DNA from: Rhodoligotrophos appendicifer
GTDB taxonomy: Bacteria > Pseudomonadota > Alphaproteobacteria > Rhizobiales > Im1
Direction: 5' to 3'
Length of the DNA: 64,000 nt
Assembly: GCF_007474605.1 (NCBI RefSeq)
Contig: NZ_VHKL01000001.1
Coordinates: forward strand, 248,001 to 312,000
Below the pieces are notes generated by a model, which searched no databases, had not been told where the DNA came from, and saw only the letters and a program-made list of their open reading frames with translations. Every line of letters begins with the position of its first letter. The stretch's first letter is position 1. Below, in pieces: positions 50,845-63,069 of this stretch. Made by a program: the position numbers and the translations under genes.

Positions 50845-51792
50845 TCACTGAGCGGCGTCGCGAAGTGTTTCCCCTTGATCGTGCTGCGGGTCCGCATTCA
50901 AAGCCGGAACGAGGATCTCCGGCTGAACGATGTTTCTCTGATCCGGCACCCGCATGAGGGTCTGGACGAGGCGGCTGAGGGTGGCCCGCAATTCATGGCG
51001 ATGGACCACCAAGTCGACCATGCCGTGATCCATGAGATATTCGGATCGCTGGAACCCTTCCGGAAGCTTTTCCCGGATCGTCTGCTCGATCACGCGCGGC
51101 CCGGCAAAGCAGATCAGCGCGCCGGGCTCAGCCAGATGGACGTCGCCGAGCATCGCATAGGACGCAGTGACGCCACCTGTCGTGGGGTTGGTGAGCACGA
51201 CGATGTAGGGCAGCCTTGCATCGCGCAGCATCTCCACCGCGACTGTCGTCCTCGGCATCTGCATGAGGGAGAGGATGCCCTCCTGCATCCGCGCGCCGCC
51301 GGAGGCGACAAAGAGAATGAAGGGACAATGGCGGAAAACGGCCTGCTGCATGGCAGAGATGATGCCTTCGCCGGCAGCCATCCCGAGCGACCCGCCCATG
51401 AACTCGAAATCCTGGACGGCAGCCACCACCTCCACCCCATCGAGATGTCCGGCGCCCGCCTGTATCGCATCCTCCTGGCCCGTCTTCTGGCGAGCCTCCT
51501 TCAACCGATCGGCATATTTGCGCTGATCGCGGAATTTTAGAGGGTCATTAGCGGCTTTCGGGAGCTCAAGCGCTTCGTAGTGCCCCTCGTCGAATAGCCC
51601 CTTCAGCCGGTTTGCGGGAGGCATGCGCATATGATGATCGCTGCCGGGAATGACGAACTGATTGGCTTCGAGATCTCGGTAGAACACCATCTGCCCCGTC
51701 TCGGGGCACTTGACCCAGAGGTTCTCCGGCACCTCCCGTCGAGAAAGGATGCTGGTGATCTTGGGTCGTACAAAATTCTTGATCCAGTTCAC
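50845..51792 (-). CDS. accD: Acetyl-CoA carboxylase carboxyltransferase beta subunit AccD
   Basis: A 315-residue subunit of acetyl-CoA carboxyltransferase, making malonyl-CoA with AccA. The crotonase-like core is intact ([37 protein letters not shown]). The N-terminal zinc ribbon of E. coli AccD (four cysteines) is not conserved: only C29 remains in KCPETGQM, and the second pair is replaced by VIPGSD. Loss of the zinc ribbon is common in Rhizobiales, so this is probably the family state. It lies between trpA and folC, 43 and 27 bp apart. Confidence 0.95.
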   Translation of the reverse strand: MNWIKNFVRPKITSILSRREVPENLWVKCPETGQMVFYRDLEANQFVIPGSDHHMRMPPANRLKGLFDEGHYEALELPKAANDPLKFRDQRKYADRLKEARQKTGQEDAIQAGAGHLDGVEVVAAVQDFEFMGGSLGMAAGEGIISAMQQAVFRHCPFILFVASGGARMQEGILSLMQMPRTTVAVEMLRDARLPYIVVLTNPTTGGVTASYAMLGDVHLAEPGALICFAGPRVIEQTIREKLPEGFQRSEYLMDHGMVDLVVHRHELRATLSRLVQTLMRVPDQRNIVQPEILVPALNADPQHDQGETLRDAAQ

Positions 51793-51835
51793 GGGATCTC
51801 CTCAGAGCGCTTCTCGCCCCTGCTCACGGCACCGA

Positions 51836-52687
51836 CTATTCGGCAGCCGTAGCCCGGGCCGCACGCACACCTGTCGCCAAGCGCGACACAAGCTCGTGAA
51901 CGGCACCGGCAGTCGCCGGCGTCGCTCTGCCGTCCCTGTCCAAACTCTTGCCGATCTCGTCGACAAGTGCAGAACCAACCACGACCGCATCGGCATGAAC
52001 TGCGATTCCGGCTGCTTGTTCCGCCGTCTTCACGCCAAAACCCACAGCGACCGGCAAATGGGTATGAGCCCTGATGCGGTCAAGGGCCGTGCGGACTGAC
52101 GTCGCATCCGCCGAGCGTGCCCCCGTGATGCCAGTGATGGAGACGTAATAGACAAAGCCGCTGGTATTGGTCAGAACCGCCGGCAACCGGGCATCATCGG
52201 TCGTCGGTGTGGCGAGGCGTACGAAGATGAGTCCCTTGGTCAGCGCCGGGATGCAGAGCTCGTCGTCCTCCTCCGGCGGCAGATCGACCACGATGAGCCC
52301 ATCGACTCCGACGTCAAGCGCATCCGAGAGGAACCGGTCGACGCCATAGCTGTAGATGGGATTGAAATACCCCATGAGAACGATGGGCGTGGAATTATCG
52401 CTGGCCCGAAAGCTGCGCACCATGTCCAGGGTCTTGACCATGGTTTGGCCAGCGGCCAGGGCACGAAGGGAACCGGCCTGGATGGTTGGACCGTCCGCCA
52501 TGGGATCTGTGAACGGCATGCCCAGCTCGATCACATCGGAACCGGCGGCGGGCAGGCCCTGAAGGATGGCGCAGGAGGTCGTATAATCGGGATCGCCGGC
52601 TGTCACAAACGTGACCAGCCCGGCCCGGCCCTCCAGCTTGAGAGCTGCGAACTTCGTATCGATCCGGGTCTCTCGTGATGACGTCAT
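51836..52687 (-). CDS. trpA: Tryptophan synthase alpha subunit TrpA
   Basis: A 283-residue TIM-barrel enzyme that cleaves indole-3-glycerol phosphate. The signature region is [19 protein letters not shown] (catalytic Glu), and [12 protein letters not shown] carries the catalytic Asp. It starts 4 bp after the trpB stop; the ATG at 52687 ([13 protein letters not shown]) is the family start and an in-frame ATG at 52726 lies inside trpB. Fourth gene of the pyrF-trpF-trpB-trpA run. Confidence 0.96.
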   Translation of the reverse strand: MTSSRETRIDTKFAALKLEGRAGLVTFVTAGDPDYTTSCAILQGLPAAGSDVIELGMPFTDPMADGPTIQAGSLRALAAGQTMVKTLDMVRSFRASDNSTPIVLMGYFNPIYSYGVDRFLSDALDVGVDGLIVVDLPPEEDDELCIPALTKGLIFVRLATPTTDDARLPAVLTNTSGFVYYVSITGITGARSADATSVRTALDRIRAHTHLPVAVGFGVKTAEQAAGIAVHADAVVVGSALVDEIGKSLDRDGRATPATAGAVHELVSRLATGVRAARATAAE

Positions 52688-52691
52688 GGTC

Positions 52692-53915
52692 TCACATCTC
52701 CACGCCGAGATGTTCTGCGACAGCAAACACGTCCTTATCGCCCCGACCGCTCATGTTCATGATCAGGATCTGGTCGCGCTCCATGGTTGGCGCGATCTTC
52801 TCGACCAGCGCCAGCGCATGCGCGCATTCCAACGCTGGGATGATCCCTTCCAGCTTGGTACAGAGCTGAAACGAGGCTAGTGCCTCCTGGTCGGTGATCG
52901 GCACATAGTCCACCCGGCCGACATCCTTCAGCCAGGAATGCTCCGGCCCGATTCCGGGATAATCTAGGCCCGCGGAAATCGAATGCGCTTCGGTGATCTG
53001 ACCGTCGGCGTCCTGCAGCAAATAGGTCCGGTTGCCGTGCAGAACGCCCGGGCGACCGCCGCTGATCGACGCTGCGTGCTCATGGGTATCGATGCCCTTG
53101 CCGCCGGCCTCGACGCCATAGATCTTGATGTTGCGATCATCCAGGAAGGGATGAAAGAGTCCGATCGCATTGGAGCCTCCGCCGACTGCGGCGACCAGTG
53201 CATCCGGCAGCCTGCCCTCGACTTCGAGGATCTGCTCGCGCGTCTCGTTCCCGATGATCGACTGGAAATCGCGCACCATGACCGGATAGGGATGCGGACC
53301 CGCCGCGGTGCCGATGATGTAGAAGGTATCTTCCACATTGGTGACCCAGTCGCGCAGGGCCTCGTTCATGGCGTCCTTCAGCGTGTTGGAGCCTGAGGTC
53401 ACGGGCCGGACTTCGGCTCCCAGGAGCTTCATCCGAAAGACGTTCGGTCTCTGCCGCGCGACGTCGGTTGCTCCCATATAGACGACGCAGGGAAGACCAA
53501 ACCGAGCACAGACCGTTGCCACCGCTACGCCGTGCTGACCTGCACCGGTCTCCGCGATGATCCGTGTCTTGCCCATGCGCCGAGCCAGCAGGATCTGCCC
53601 CAGGCAATTGTTGATCTTATGCGAGCCGGTGTGATTGAGCTCTTCCCGCTTGAAATAGATCTTGGCACCGCCGAGGTGCTCGGTAAGGCGCTCGGCGAAG
53701 TAAAGTGGGCTGGGCCGACCGGTGTAGGTCTTGTTCAACCCGTCGAGCTCCGCCTTGAAGTTCGGGTCGACCTTGGCCGCCAGATAAGCCGCCTCGAGCT
53801 CAAGGATCAGCGGCATCAGGGTCTCGGCGACGAACCGTCCGCCGTGATTGCCGAAGTGACCGCGCTCATCCGGTCCTGCTCGAAACGTATTCGCGATCGG
53901 TGCACTGTTATTCAT
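52692..53915 (-). CDS. trpB: Tryptophan synthase beta subunit TrpB
   Basis: A 407-residue PLP enzyme that joins indole and serine. The PLP lysine is in [18 protein letters not shown]; the glycine-rich phosphate site is [14 protein letters not shown]. The indole tunnel partner, TrpA, follows directly. Length and motif order are typical of the TrpB1 class. It is 47 bp downstream of trpF. Confidence 0.97.
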   Translation of the reverse strand: MNNSAPIANTFRAGPDERGHFGNHGGRFVAETLMPLILELEAAYLAAKVDPNFKAELDGLNKTYTGRPSPLYFAERLTEHLGGAKIYFKREELNHTGSHKINNCLGQILLARRMGKTRIIAETGAGQHGVAVATVCARFGLPCVVYMGATDVARQRPNVFRMKLLGAEVRPVTSGSNTLKDAMNEALRDWVTNVEDTFYIIGTAAGPHPYPVMVRDFQSIIGNETREQILEVEGRLPDALVAAVGGGSNAIGLFHPFLDDRNIKIYGVEAGGKGIDTHEHAASISGGRPGVLHGNRTYLLQDADGQITEAHSISAGLDYPGIGPEHSWLKDVGRVDYVPITDQEALASFQLCTKLEGIIPALECAHALALVEKIAPTMERDQILIMNMSGRGDKDVFAVAEHLGVEM

Positions 53916-53962
53916 TCGGGCTTAAACTGACCTGCTGCCGGAAAAGGGGAAGAGCCTGGTTC

Positions 53963-54613
53963 TTAGCCCGTGGCCCGCGCCGCCTCAATAAAATTCCTGA
54001 TCAGGCGCGGGTCTTTACGTCCCGGCCCCGTTTCCACTCCAGATGAGACATCCACCATCGGAGCCGAAGTGATCCTTATCGCTTCCGCCACATTCTCCGG
54101 CGTGAGCCCCCCGGAAAGCATGAATGGTGCCCCCTCCCCACGCGAAGCCAGGAGCGACCAGTCGAAAGCAACACCATTGCCGCCGGGAAGAGCCCCTGCT
54201 TCATCCTGAGGTGGGCGCGCATCGAACAGGATCAAGCGTGCGACATCGCCATAAAGTGCCGAATTGGCGATGTCGGAGGCGTCTCTCACCGTGATCGCTT
54301 TGATGATGGGCACATTGAAATGGGCCGCAATCTGCGCCACGCGGTCTGGGCTTTCCTGCCCATGCAGCTGCAGATAGTCCGGATTGGTCGCCGTGACGAT
54401 CATATCCAGCGTCTGATCGTCGGCATCCACCGTGAGCGCGACTTTCGCAGCGCGGCCGTCCACACGCTCAGCCAGTTCCCTGGCCATCGCGTAGGAGACG
54501 TTCCGAGGGCTGCGTTCGAAGAAAACCAAGCCGATCAGGTCTGCCGATGACTCAAGAGCAGCATCGAGAGCCGCAGTCTCGTTGATCCCGCAAATCTTGA
54601 CCTTAACGACCAT
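53963..54613 (-). CDS. trpF: Phosphoribosylanthranilate isomerase TrpF
   Basis: A 216-residue TIM-barrel isomerase of tryptophan synthesis. The catalytic cysteine is in KVKICGINE (C8), and the later motif LFDARPPQ carries the aspartate; FMLSGGLTPENVAEAI and VDVSSGVETGPGRKD form the phosphate site. Its start overlaps the end of pyrF by 11 bp, implying translational coupling. It leads the trpF-trpB-trpA-accD-folC operon part. Confidence 0.96.
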   Translation of the reverse strand: MVVKVKICGINETAALDAALESSADLIGLVFFERSPRNVSYAMARELAERVDGRAAKVALTVDADDQTLDMIVTATNPDYLQLHGQESPDRVAQIAAHFNVPIIKAITVRDASDIANSALYGDVARLILFDARPPQDEAGALPGGNGVAFDWSLLASRGEGAPFMLSGGLTPENVAEAIRITSAPMVDVSSGVETGPGRKDPRLIRNFIEAARATG

Positions 54614-55352
54614 GGACCAGCTCTTGCGCCGAGTCGATCTCGGCCTTTATCAAACGGGCGGCCGCTAGAGGATCATCGGAGCCGGTGATAGGCCGGCCGA
54701 TGACCAGAATATGGGCTCCTGCCCGCAACGTGTCCTCCGGCGTCGCGATACGCTTTTGATCCGCGACCGCGGAAGTCAATGGTCTGATCCCCGGCACCAC
54801 CGTCATGAAGTGCTTGCCGAAGCCCGCCCGCATGGCTGCAACTTCTCGCGGACTGCAGACGACGCCGTCCAGCCCACAGCCAGCGACCACGGCCGCGAGC
54901 CCGAGTGCATGGGTTTGCGTATCCGCCCCGTCCCGCATGTCGAAACCGATGGTCTCCAGGTCGCCACTGTCCAGGCTGGTGAGAATGGTGACGGCGATGA
55001 GCTTGGGTCGCCGTGTCGCCTCGATCGTGGCAATCACCTCGCGCGCCGCCATCAGCATCGCTTCCCCGCCCGCCGCATGAACGTTCACGATGGCAGGAAG
55101 GGGCTCAAGCTTCATCAATGAGCGGAGACCGCCAGCGACGGTGTTGGGAATATCGTGGAGCTTCAGGTCCAGAAAAATGGGTGTGCCGCAAGCTGCGACC
55201 TTTTCGTAGCCTGAAGCGCCATGGGCATAAAAAAACTCGAGGCCCAGCTTGAGGAAGCCGACGGCTCCTTTGAGCGTCCGCGCGAGGGCGACCGCTCGAT
55301 CGAGGTCAGATGTGTCGATGGCGACGCAGATGGGATTCGGAAAAGGGCTCAT
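54603..55352 (-). CDS. pyrF: Orotidine 5'-phosphate decarboxylase PyrF
   Basis: A 249-residue decarboxylase that makes UMP from OMP. The catalytic Lys/Asp cluster is in IFLDLKLHDIPNT (about residue 65), and the phosphate site is VVPGIRP with GRPI near the end. It overlaps trpF by 11 bp; in alphaproteobacteria this pyrF-trpF pairing is usual. The gene is 63 bp after the exported-protein gene. Confidence 0.95.
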   Translation of the reverse strand: MSPFPNPICVAIDTSDLDRAVALARTLKGAVGFLKLGLEFFYAHGASGYEKVAACGTPIFLDLKLHDIPNTVAGGLRSLMKLEPLPAIVNVHAAGGEAMLMAAREVIATIEATRRPKLIAVTILTSLDSGDLETIGFDMRDGADTQTHALGLAAVVAGCGLDGVVCSPREVAAMRAGFGKHFMTVVPGIRPLTSAVADQKRIATPEDTLRAGAHILVIGRPITGSDDPLAAARLIKAEIDSAQELVHGR

Positions 55353-55415
55353 GCTCTTTCGGCTTGTTCAACAGATGGGCCGCTTATAGCAGAGGTGAAG
55401 AGCGGCCGCGATCCC

Positions 55416-56270
55416 TTAGCCGCCGCACCCACACCAGAGCACAGGCCGCGCCTTGCCGTCGACCACGGCGGTGATATCCCAACCGTCGCCATAGTCGAAA
55501 AAGCTGAAGACCACCAGTTCGTACGGTCCTCGGCCATCGACATCAACAATGGCGACGACACGGTTCTGCAGCAGGGAGGGGGGTTCTTCCGGCGGTGTGG
55601 CGACGACCTCGCTATGAACCGGAATGATTGTTTCTCCCTGCTTTAGCAGCAGCACGGAGTAGTTTCCCTGCGCGATCTCATCCTTGCCGATAAGGGAGGC
55701 ATTGATGATCAAATCGTCCTGGCCATCCCGGTCCAGGTCGACGCTGAGGATCTGCTGAAACGATAATTCGGCTGCGGGCAGGCCCGCTTGCTTGAGATAG
55801 TCGGCAAGGATCTGGCGGACCTGGTCGTCGGGCTCGCGTGTGGTAACCTTCGCCGGCAGCAGCTTCTCGACATCTGCTGTCGCACCGGAGACAGCGACCG
55901 CAAATTTCCCGGGCTGCCCCTCCTCCAAAGCAAGTTCCACGGTATAGCTCGCATCGCAGTCGCCAGCGTCGTTGAGCACCGGCTGGCCGAGCGCGGCCAC
56001 CTCTCTCAAAGGCCCTGTGAGATCGACCAATGTATAGATCTGATTAATGGCGAGCTTCGGAACGATCTGCGAAGCGTCTCCAAACAGGCCCTTTTCGCTG
56101 CCGCCTATGAAGCAGGTATCGGCATCGGAAGTGACACCCATCAACCCGATGGGCTGTGCCAACGCCCCTGCGGGTAGCAGGCAGAGCGAAATGGCGAGCG
56201 CGGTTCGGCGGATCCGAAGCAGTGCCCCTGCCTTGAACTTCGTCTCGAATATGTCCGCTCTTGAAGTCAC
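55416..56270 (-). CDS. Hypothetical exported protein with calcium-loop-like repeat
   Basis: A 284-residue protein with a signal-peptide-like segment (about residues 18-38, LLRIRRTALAISLCLLPAG). A motif DLDRDGQDDLIINAS (about residues 176-190) resembles the Asp-rich loop of FG-GAP/dockerin calcium sites. Four cysteines occur in the mature part, two of them in the C-terminal WCGCGG. No family is recognised. The ATG at 56270 overlaps the LapA-like TGA (ATGA), so the two genes are translationally coupled. Confidence 0.65.
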   Translation of the reverse strand: MTSRADIFETKFKAGALLRIRRTALAISLCLLPAGALAQPIGLMGVTSDADTCFIGGSEKGLFGDASQIVPKLAINQIYTLVDLTGPLREVAALGQPVLNDAGDCDASYTVELALEEGQPGKFAVAVSGATADVEKLLPAKVTTREPDDQVRQILADYLKQAGLPAAELSFQQILSVDLDRDGQDDLIINASLIGKDEIAQGNYSVLLLKQGETIIPVHSEVVATPPEEPPSLLQNRVVAIVDVDGRGPYELVVFSFFDYGDGWDITAVVDGKARPVLWCGCGG

Positions 56271-56605
56271 AATGGCTGCAGAGGCGCCGGCGCTGTCAGG
56301 GCAGTTTCCCGTGGGACGTCGCGCTCTGATTGAAGACGGCGGACCTCGTGGCGCCTATGACGGGCTTCCCGCCTCCATTTTCCCTGGGACAGCCATGCTG
56401 ATGCGCCACCGATCAGCATGCCCAGGATGATGGTCGCCACGAGAAGGGCGTAAAGCGGCATCTCGAACGCGAGCCAAGGATTGGCCACATCGAAGGGATC
56501 GAGGGAAAATACCACCAGACCCCTGTTTGCCACCACCACCACGATGACGATCAGGGCAACGGGGACACCCAGGATCCAGGAGAGGACGCGCTTCAAGATC
56601 AGCAC
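56267..56605 (-). CDS. LapA family (DUF1049) membrane protein
   Basis: A 112-residue protein with two transmembrane helices (about 5-27 and 49-72) and a basic, coiled cytoplasmic tail (RREARHRRHEVRRL). The family is LapA/DUF1049; the E. coli relative is involved in lipopolysaccharide assembly. The GTG at 56605 is the likely start; the family begins with a short hydrophobic N-terminus. The stop overlaps the ATG of the next gene as ATGA. It lies after ihfB, as in related genomes. Confidence 0.8.
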   Translation of the reverse strand: MLILKRVLSWILGVPVALIVIVVVVANRGLVVFSLDPFDVANPWLAFEMPLYALLVATIILGMLIGGASAWLSQGKWRREARHRRHEVRRLQSERDVPRETALTAPAPLQPL

Positions 56606-56781
56606 TCCGTGAGTTGCCGGACAAGTAGACGAACAGCCGCTCAACACACAGAGAGCGGCCGCGGCAGTCGACAGAGAGTATCAGATGAGATCTGCTGGAA
56701 ACACCCCAGATGGCAACTTCCCGAAGCAAAAACGCAATCTTGTGACCGTCGTCCACCACAGGGTGAACGATGACGACAGGA

Positions 56782-57069
56782 CTACTCGCCCTCGGTGTTC
56801 AGGCGATCACGGAGATCCTTGCCGGTCTTGAAATAGGGAACTCGTTTGGCTCCCACGCTGACGGGCGTCCCGGTGCGAGGGTTGCGTGCCGTGCGCGCCT
56901 GGCGCTCCTTGATGGAGAAGGCACCGAAGCCGCGAAGCTCCACCCTGTCCCCACGTGCCAGCGCGTCACGAATCTCGTTCAAGATCGTATTGATGATCCG
57001 CTCGACATCGCGTTGGTAGAGATGCGGATTCTGCTGAGCTATGTGAAGAATGAGCTCAGACTTGATCAT
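56782..57069 (-). CDS. ihfB: Integration host factor subunit beta
   Basis: A 95-residue DNA-bending HU/IHF protein. The beta-arm that inserts in the minor groove is [21 protein letters not shown], trimmed to [12 protein letters not shown] (about 55-66) as the key part. The N-terminus [11 protein letters not shown] is typical. GGAGGG lies directly upstream of the ATG at 57069. It forms a heterodimer with IhfA and shapes nucleoid and promoter DNA, including sigma-54 promoters. It follows sppA and precedes lapA. Confidence 0.95.
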   Translation of the reverse strand: MIKSELILHIAQQNPHLYQRDVERIINTILNEIRDALARGDRVELRGFGAFSIKERQARTARNPRTGTPVSVGAKRVPYFKTGKDLRDRLNTEGE

Positions 57070-57130
57070 CCCTCCCTCACCGTTGGCCGACATTATTTCG
57101 CTCTTCGTTCGTAGGCCCAGCACAAATATT

Positions 57131-58090
57131 TTATTGAGGGTGCCAAATGGATATCAGCCCGTCAAGGCTAAGTCTTTCTGCGCGAAGAGTTTTTTGCAGT
57201 GTGCCAAAAAAGTCACCGCCGCCGAGGGCGCTGAACAAGGCCGCCAGTGCTTTGCTCCCGAGGCCGATCTGGCTTGAATCGGGAACCTCGTAATTGACGA
57301 TCTCGAGCTTGCTGTCGATGCCTTTGGCCGTCCGCAACCAGTTGAGCGCCTGATCTTCACCGCCGAGTTCATCGACCAGTCCGACATCCACCGCCTGGCG
57401 CCCGGAAAACACTCGGCCGTCAGCGAGCTGCCGAACATCGTCGAGCGCGAGCTGCCGCCGCTCGGCGACAAGTCCGATGAACCAATTGAAGCTGTCATCG
57501 ACCAGCGCCTGGGTCACCCGCCGAACGTCTTCGCGCAAGGGCGTAAAGGGCGAAGGCTCGGCCTTGAGAGCTCCGCTCTTGATTTCATTCATGGTGATGC
57601 CGAGCTTGCCCAACAGTTCGGTGAGTTGCGGCCACTGAAGAATGACGCCGATCGAGCCGGTTGTCGTATTTCCCAGGGCCACGATGTGATCGCCGGCGAT
57701 GGACGCGATATAGCCGCCCGATGCAGCGACCGTCCCCATTGCCGTGACAACGGGCTTCTTCTCCGCGAGCTCGCGGATGGAATGATACAGAAGCTCGGAG
57801 CCGGCCGTCGTGCCCCCGGGACTGTTGACCTCGATGATGACGGCTTTGACCCGCTTGGCCTTGCGAAGGTCCTCGAAGAGCTTCTCATAGCCGTCCGTAT
57901 CGGCGATGACGCCCGAGACCCGCACCCGCGCAATGTGGTCTGTGAGCTTCCCGATCTCCGCGGTTCCCGCAAGCGAGAACGCGCCGACCACGCACACTGC
58001 GAGGACGGCGAGCACCGCGAAGATCCGCCAGAATGACAGCCGCCGCTTGAGGCGGCGGCGGTCTGCCAGGATGTCGGCGTCAACGATCAT
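57131..58090 (-). CDS. sppA: Signal peptide peptidase SppA
   Basis: A 319-residue inner-membrane S49 peptidase that degrades cleaved signal peptides. One N-terminal helix (about 20-42) leads into the periplasmic catalytic domain; the nucleophile serine is in [11 protein letters not shown] and the catalytic Lys region is in [11 protein letters not shown]. Length fits the short single-domain type (SppA36K). It is between rpsA and ihfB, as in most relatives. Confidence 0.94.
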   Translation of the reverse strand: MIVDADILADRRRLKRRLSFWRIFAVLAVLAVCVVGAFSLAGTAEIGKLTDHIARVRVSGVIADTDGYEKLFEDLRKAKRVKAVIIEVNSPGGTTAGSELLYHSIRELAEKKPVVTAMGTVAASGGYIASIAGDHIVALGNTTTGSIGVILQWPQLTELLGKLGITMNEIKSGALKAEPSPFTPLREDVRRVTQALVDDSFNWFIGLVAERRQLALDDVRQLADGRVFSGRQAVDVGLVDELGGEDQALNWLRTAKGIDSKLEIVNYEVPDSSQIGLGSKALAALFSALGGGDFFGTLQKTLRAERLSLDGLISIWHPQ

Positions 58091-58127
58091 GGCACTGCAT
58101 CCAATTCTGGAGGCTTAAGTGAACGAA

Positions 58128-58150
58128 TGAAAAGTCCTCAGGACTTTTCA
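58128..58150 (-). terminator. Hairpin containing the rpsA stop codon
   Basis: TGAAAAGTCC and GGACTTTTCA form a perfect 10-bp stem with a three-base loop; the loop is the rpsA TGA. On the minus strand TTCGTTC follows. It may attenuate transcription into sppA or act in mRNA stability. Confidence 0.5.
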
Positions 58151-59886
58151 CCCTCTTCCTCTTCGTCATCACCGGCCTGCTGCTTAGCCTTGTGCAGGGC
58201 AGCACCCAGGATATCACCAAGCGACGCTCCGGAGTCACTGGAGCCGTACTGTGCGACGGCAGCCTTCTCCTCGGCAATCTCGAGCGCCTTGATCGAAACC
58301 GCGATACGGCGGCTGGCTTTCTCGAAATTGGTGATGCGAGCATCGACCTTGTCGCCGACGGCGAACCGCTCAGGCCGCTGCTCCGAACGATCCCGCGAGA
58401 GATCGGCGCGACGCACGAAGGTTGTGAGATCCGTATCCGCGATCTTCACATCGATGCCGCCTTCTTTCACCGCGATAACCTCGCAGGTGACGACGTCGCC
58501 CTTCTTCATGCCCTTGGCCGAAGACGCTTCCATCGGATCGGACTGCAACTGCTTGAAGCCGAGGCTGATGCGCTCTTTCTCGACATCCACGTCGAGAACG
58601 GTCGCCCGGACGATCTCGCCCTTCTTGTAATCCTGGATCGCCTCTTCGCCGGTACGGTTCCAGTCCATGTCGGAAAGGTGGACCATGCCGTCGACATCCC
58701 CATCGAGACCGATGAACAGTCCGAACTCGGTGATGTTCTTGATCTCTCCCTCGACCACGCTGCCGACCGGATATTTGTCGGCGAACGAATCCCAAGGATT
58801 GGACAGAGCCTGCTTGAGGCCCAGCGAGATCCGGCGCTTGTTGGGGTCGACCTCGAGAACCACGACCTCGACTTCCTGGCTTGTCGACAGGATTTTGCCG
58901 GGATGCACGTTCTTCTTGGTCCAGCTCATCTCGGAGACGTGGACCAGACCCTCGACACCTTCTTCCAGCTCCACGAAGGCGCCGTAATCAGTGATATTGG
59001 TAACGGTTCCGGTCACCTTCATACCCATCGGATACTTGGCGTCGACACCCTCCCAGGGATCCTTCTCCAGCTGCTTCATGCCGAGGCTGATGCGCTGGGT
59101 GTCCGGATTGATCTTGATGATCTGGACTTTGACGGTCTGTCCGACCGACAGGACGTCCGCCGGATGGTTGACGCGCTTCCAGGAGATGTCGGTGACGTGC
59201 AGCAGGCCGTCGATGCCGCCGAGATCGACGAACGCACCGTAATCGGTGATGTTCTTGACCAGGCCTTCGACCACCTGACCTTCTGTCAGGCTCTGGACCA
59301 GCTCCGAACGCTGCTCGGCGCGGGTCTCTTCCAAGACGGCGCGGCGCGAAACGACGATATTGCCGCGACGCTTGTCCATTTTGAGGATCTGGAACGGCTG
59401 CGGCACGTTGAGGAGAGGTCCGACATCGCGGATCGGGCGGATGTCCACCTGGCTGCCCGGGAGGAACGCAACGGCGCCGCCGAGGTCGACGGTGAAACCA
59501 CCCTTCACGCGACCGAAAATATTGCCTTCAACACGCTCATTGGTTTCGAAGGACTTCTCGAGGCGCACCCAGGCTTCCTCGCGGCGAGCCTTCTCGCGCG
59601 ACAGGACGGCCTCGCCCATGGCGTTCTCGACCCGCTCAAGATAGACCTCGACCTCGTCGCCGACATTGAGGACGTCTTCTCTGCCATTGGTCAGAAATTC
59701 GCGAAGAGGGACGCGGCCCTCCGTCTTGAGGCCCACATCGATGACCGCGAAATCATTCTCGATCGCCACGATCGTCCCTTTGACGACGCTGCCTTCAGCG
59801 AAGTCAGAAGTTCCGAAGCTCTCGGCCAGCAGGGCCTCGAAATCCGCCCGCGTCGGGTTGAGCGAGCTTGAAGTCACGTCAGTCAT
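58138..59886 (-). CDS. rpsA: 30S ribosomal protein S1
   Basis: A 582-residue protein with six S1/OB-fold repeats; visible repeats start near VVKGTIVAIENDFAVIDVG, RVEGNIFGRVKGGFTVDLG, VVEGLVKNITDYGAFVDLG, KVTGTVTNITDYGAFVELE, VVEGEIKNITEFGLFIGLD and VVTCEVIAVKEGGIDVKI. S1 unwinds mRNA leaders and docks them on the ribosome. The acidic C-terminal tail (DDEEEEGEKS) is usual for alphaproteobacteria. AGAGG precedes the ATG at 59886. It follows cmk, the classical cmk-rpsA order. Confidence 0.97.
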   Translation of the reverse strand: MTDVTSSSLNPTRADFEALLAESFGTSDFAEGSVVKGTIVAIENDFAVIDVGLKTEGRVPLREFLTNGREDVLNVGDEVEVYLERVENAMGEAVLSREKARREEAWVRLEKSFETNERVEGNIFGRVKGGFTVDLGGAVAFLPGSQVDIRPIRDVGPLLNVPQPFQILKMDKRRGNIVVSRRAVLEETRAEQRSELVQSLTEGQVVEGLVKNITDYGAFVDLGGIDGLLHVTDISWKRVNHPADVLSVGQTVKVQIIKINPDTQRISLGMKQLEKDPWEGVDAKYPMGMKVTGTVTNITDYGAFVELEEGVEGLVHVSEMSWTKKNVHPGKILSTSQEVEVVVLEVDPNKRRISLGLKQALSNPWDSFADKYPVGSVVEGEIKNITEFGLFIGLDGDVDGMVHLSDMDWNRTGEEAIQDYKKGEIVRATVLDVDVEKERISLGFKQLQSDPMEASSAKGMKKGDVVTCEVIAVKEGGIDVKIADTDLTTFVRRADLSRDRSEQRPERFAVGDKVDARITNFEKASRRIAVSIKALEIAEEKAAVAQYGSSDSGASLGDILGAALHKAKQQAGDDEEEEGEKS

Positions 59887-60068
59887 ACAGCCTCTTTCCA
59901 AAGCAATAAGCGTTTGCCCGCGGGCTAAAACCGCAGGACATCCCGACCCAGATGCACAGGGGGACGGGCGTTGATATCACATCCTGTTCCGAATGCCCTT
60001 TACGCCAGGAGCAAAGCGGTCTTGGACAAGCTAAAAGGCGCGCCGGCAAATTACCCCCGCGCACCTTG

Positions 60069-62089
<2,021 letters not shown>

Positions 62090-62174
62090 TCATCTTCCGC
62101 CATTTGCTTTTGACAGCCGCCGAGGTGCATGGCATGGGGATGCGCAAATCCAGATTTATGCAAGGGTCAGATCC

Positions 62175-62585
62175 GTGGTCAAACCGGAACTAGGAACGAA
62201 ACGCACGTGTCCCAACTGTTCGACGCGTTTCTATGATCTTGAGAAGGACCCTATCCACTGCCCGAAGTGCAGCTATTCCTTCGTGGCCGAATCATTGTTG
62301 CCATCGAAGATGGACCAGATGGTGCCGGTTGCGCCTGCTCCCAAGGTCGAGCCCAAGGTCGTCGATGACGAAGAGGAGTTCGAGGACGTCGAGCTCGTCA
62401 GCCTTGAGGACATCGAAGAGGACGTCAAGGACGATGATGAAGAGGACGTGCCCGCCATTGAGGACGTCGAGATCGGCGACGACGACGTAAAGCCGGACGA
62501 CGACACCTTCCTTGAGGACGACGACGAGGAAGGCTCTGATGTGACGGGAATCATCGGCGTCAACGACGATGACGAGGAAACCTGA
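62175..62585 (+). CDS. TIGR02300 family zinc-ribbon protein with acidic tail
   Basis: A 136-residue protein: a zinc ribbon with CPNCSTRF and CPKCSYSF (four cysteines in total, residues about 11-34), then a long Asp/Glu-rich tail covering about the last 75 residues. TIGR02300 proteins are restricted to alphaproteobacteria and of unknown function. The GTG at 62175 gives the family start VVKPELGTKRTCP. The gene is divergent from aroA and followed 110 bp later by a tRNA gene, the usual order in Rhizobiales. Confidence 0.85.
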   Translation: MVKPELGTKRTCPNCSTRFYDLEKDPIHCPKCSYSFVAESLLPSKMDQMVPVAPAPKVEPKVVDDEEEFEDVELVSLEDIEEDVKDDDEEDVPAIEDVEIGDDDVKPDDDTFLEDDDEEGSDVTGIIGVNDDDEET

Positions 62586-62695
62586 TCCTCGCCAACTATT
62601 GCTTGATCTAAAAAGGGTGCCGGCCTAAGTAGGCGGCGCTGCATCGCCGGGGCGGTTCCCACACCGCCGCCACCAGAGAACCCGGCGCAGACGAT

Positions 62696-62771
<76 letters not shown>

Positions 62772-63069
62772 TCCACCCTCCAAGTCGCTGACATCGTTGG
62801 AAGACGAGAATTTCAGCGTCTTAGCACTCGCAGCTTGCACACAATCGTGACAGGATCAGGGTGCCGAAGCACCTGGTGGTCTCCCTGAGCAGGACCACGA
62901 TCAAGGAAAGCCTCGGCACGTGTTCACTGCAGACCGCCAAGAGGAAGCCCAACCTCCCGCGCGTTTGGGATGCCGCAGGTGCCAGACCGACTGCCGTGAT
63001 TAACTGCCAAGGCTCGTATGGCGCGCGAACCCTCGGATGGCGGCCTTTGGATTGAGCTTCGGGCCGCCA
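62772..63069. other. 298-bp region after tRNA-Ala, no gene supported
   Basis: A 64-codon plus-strand frame (from 62861) has no ribosome-binding site and an unstructured, basic translation without family similarity. The creatininase gene on the opposite strand ends at 63070. Nothing else was identified in this stretch. Confidence 0.4.

Noticed and set aside
58192-59871. 559-codon frame on the strand opposite rpsA
   Set aside because: It is an antisense shadow of the highly expressed S1 gene; repeated S1 domains and GC-rich third positions keep the opposite frame open. No ribosome-binding site or family similarity.
62861-63055. 64-codon frame after the tRNA
   Set aside because: No ribosome-binding site, basic unstructured translation, no family match.
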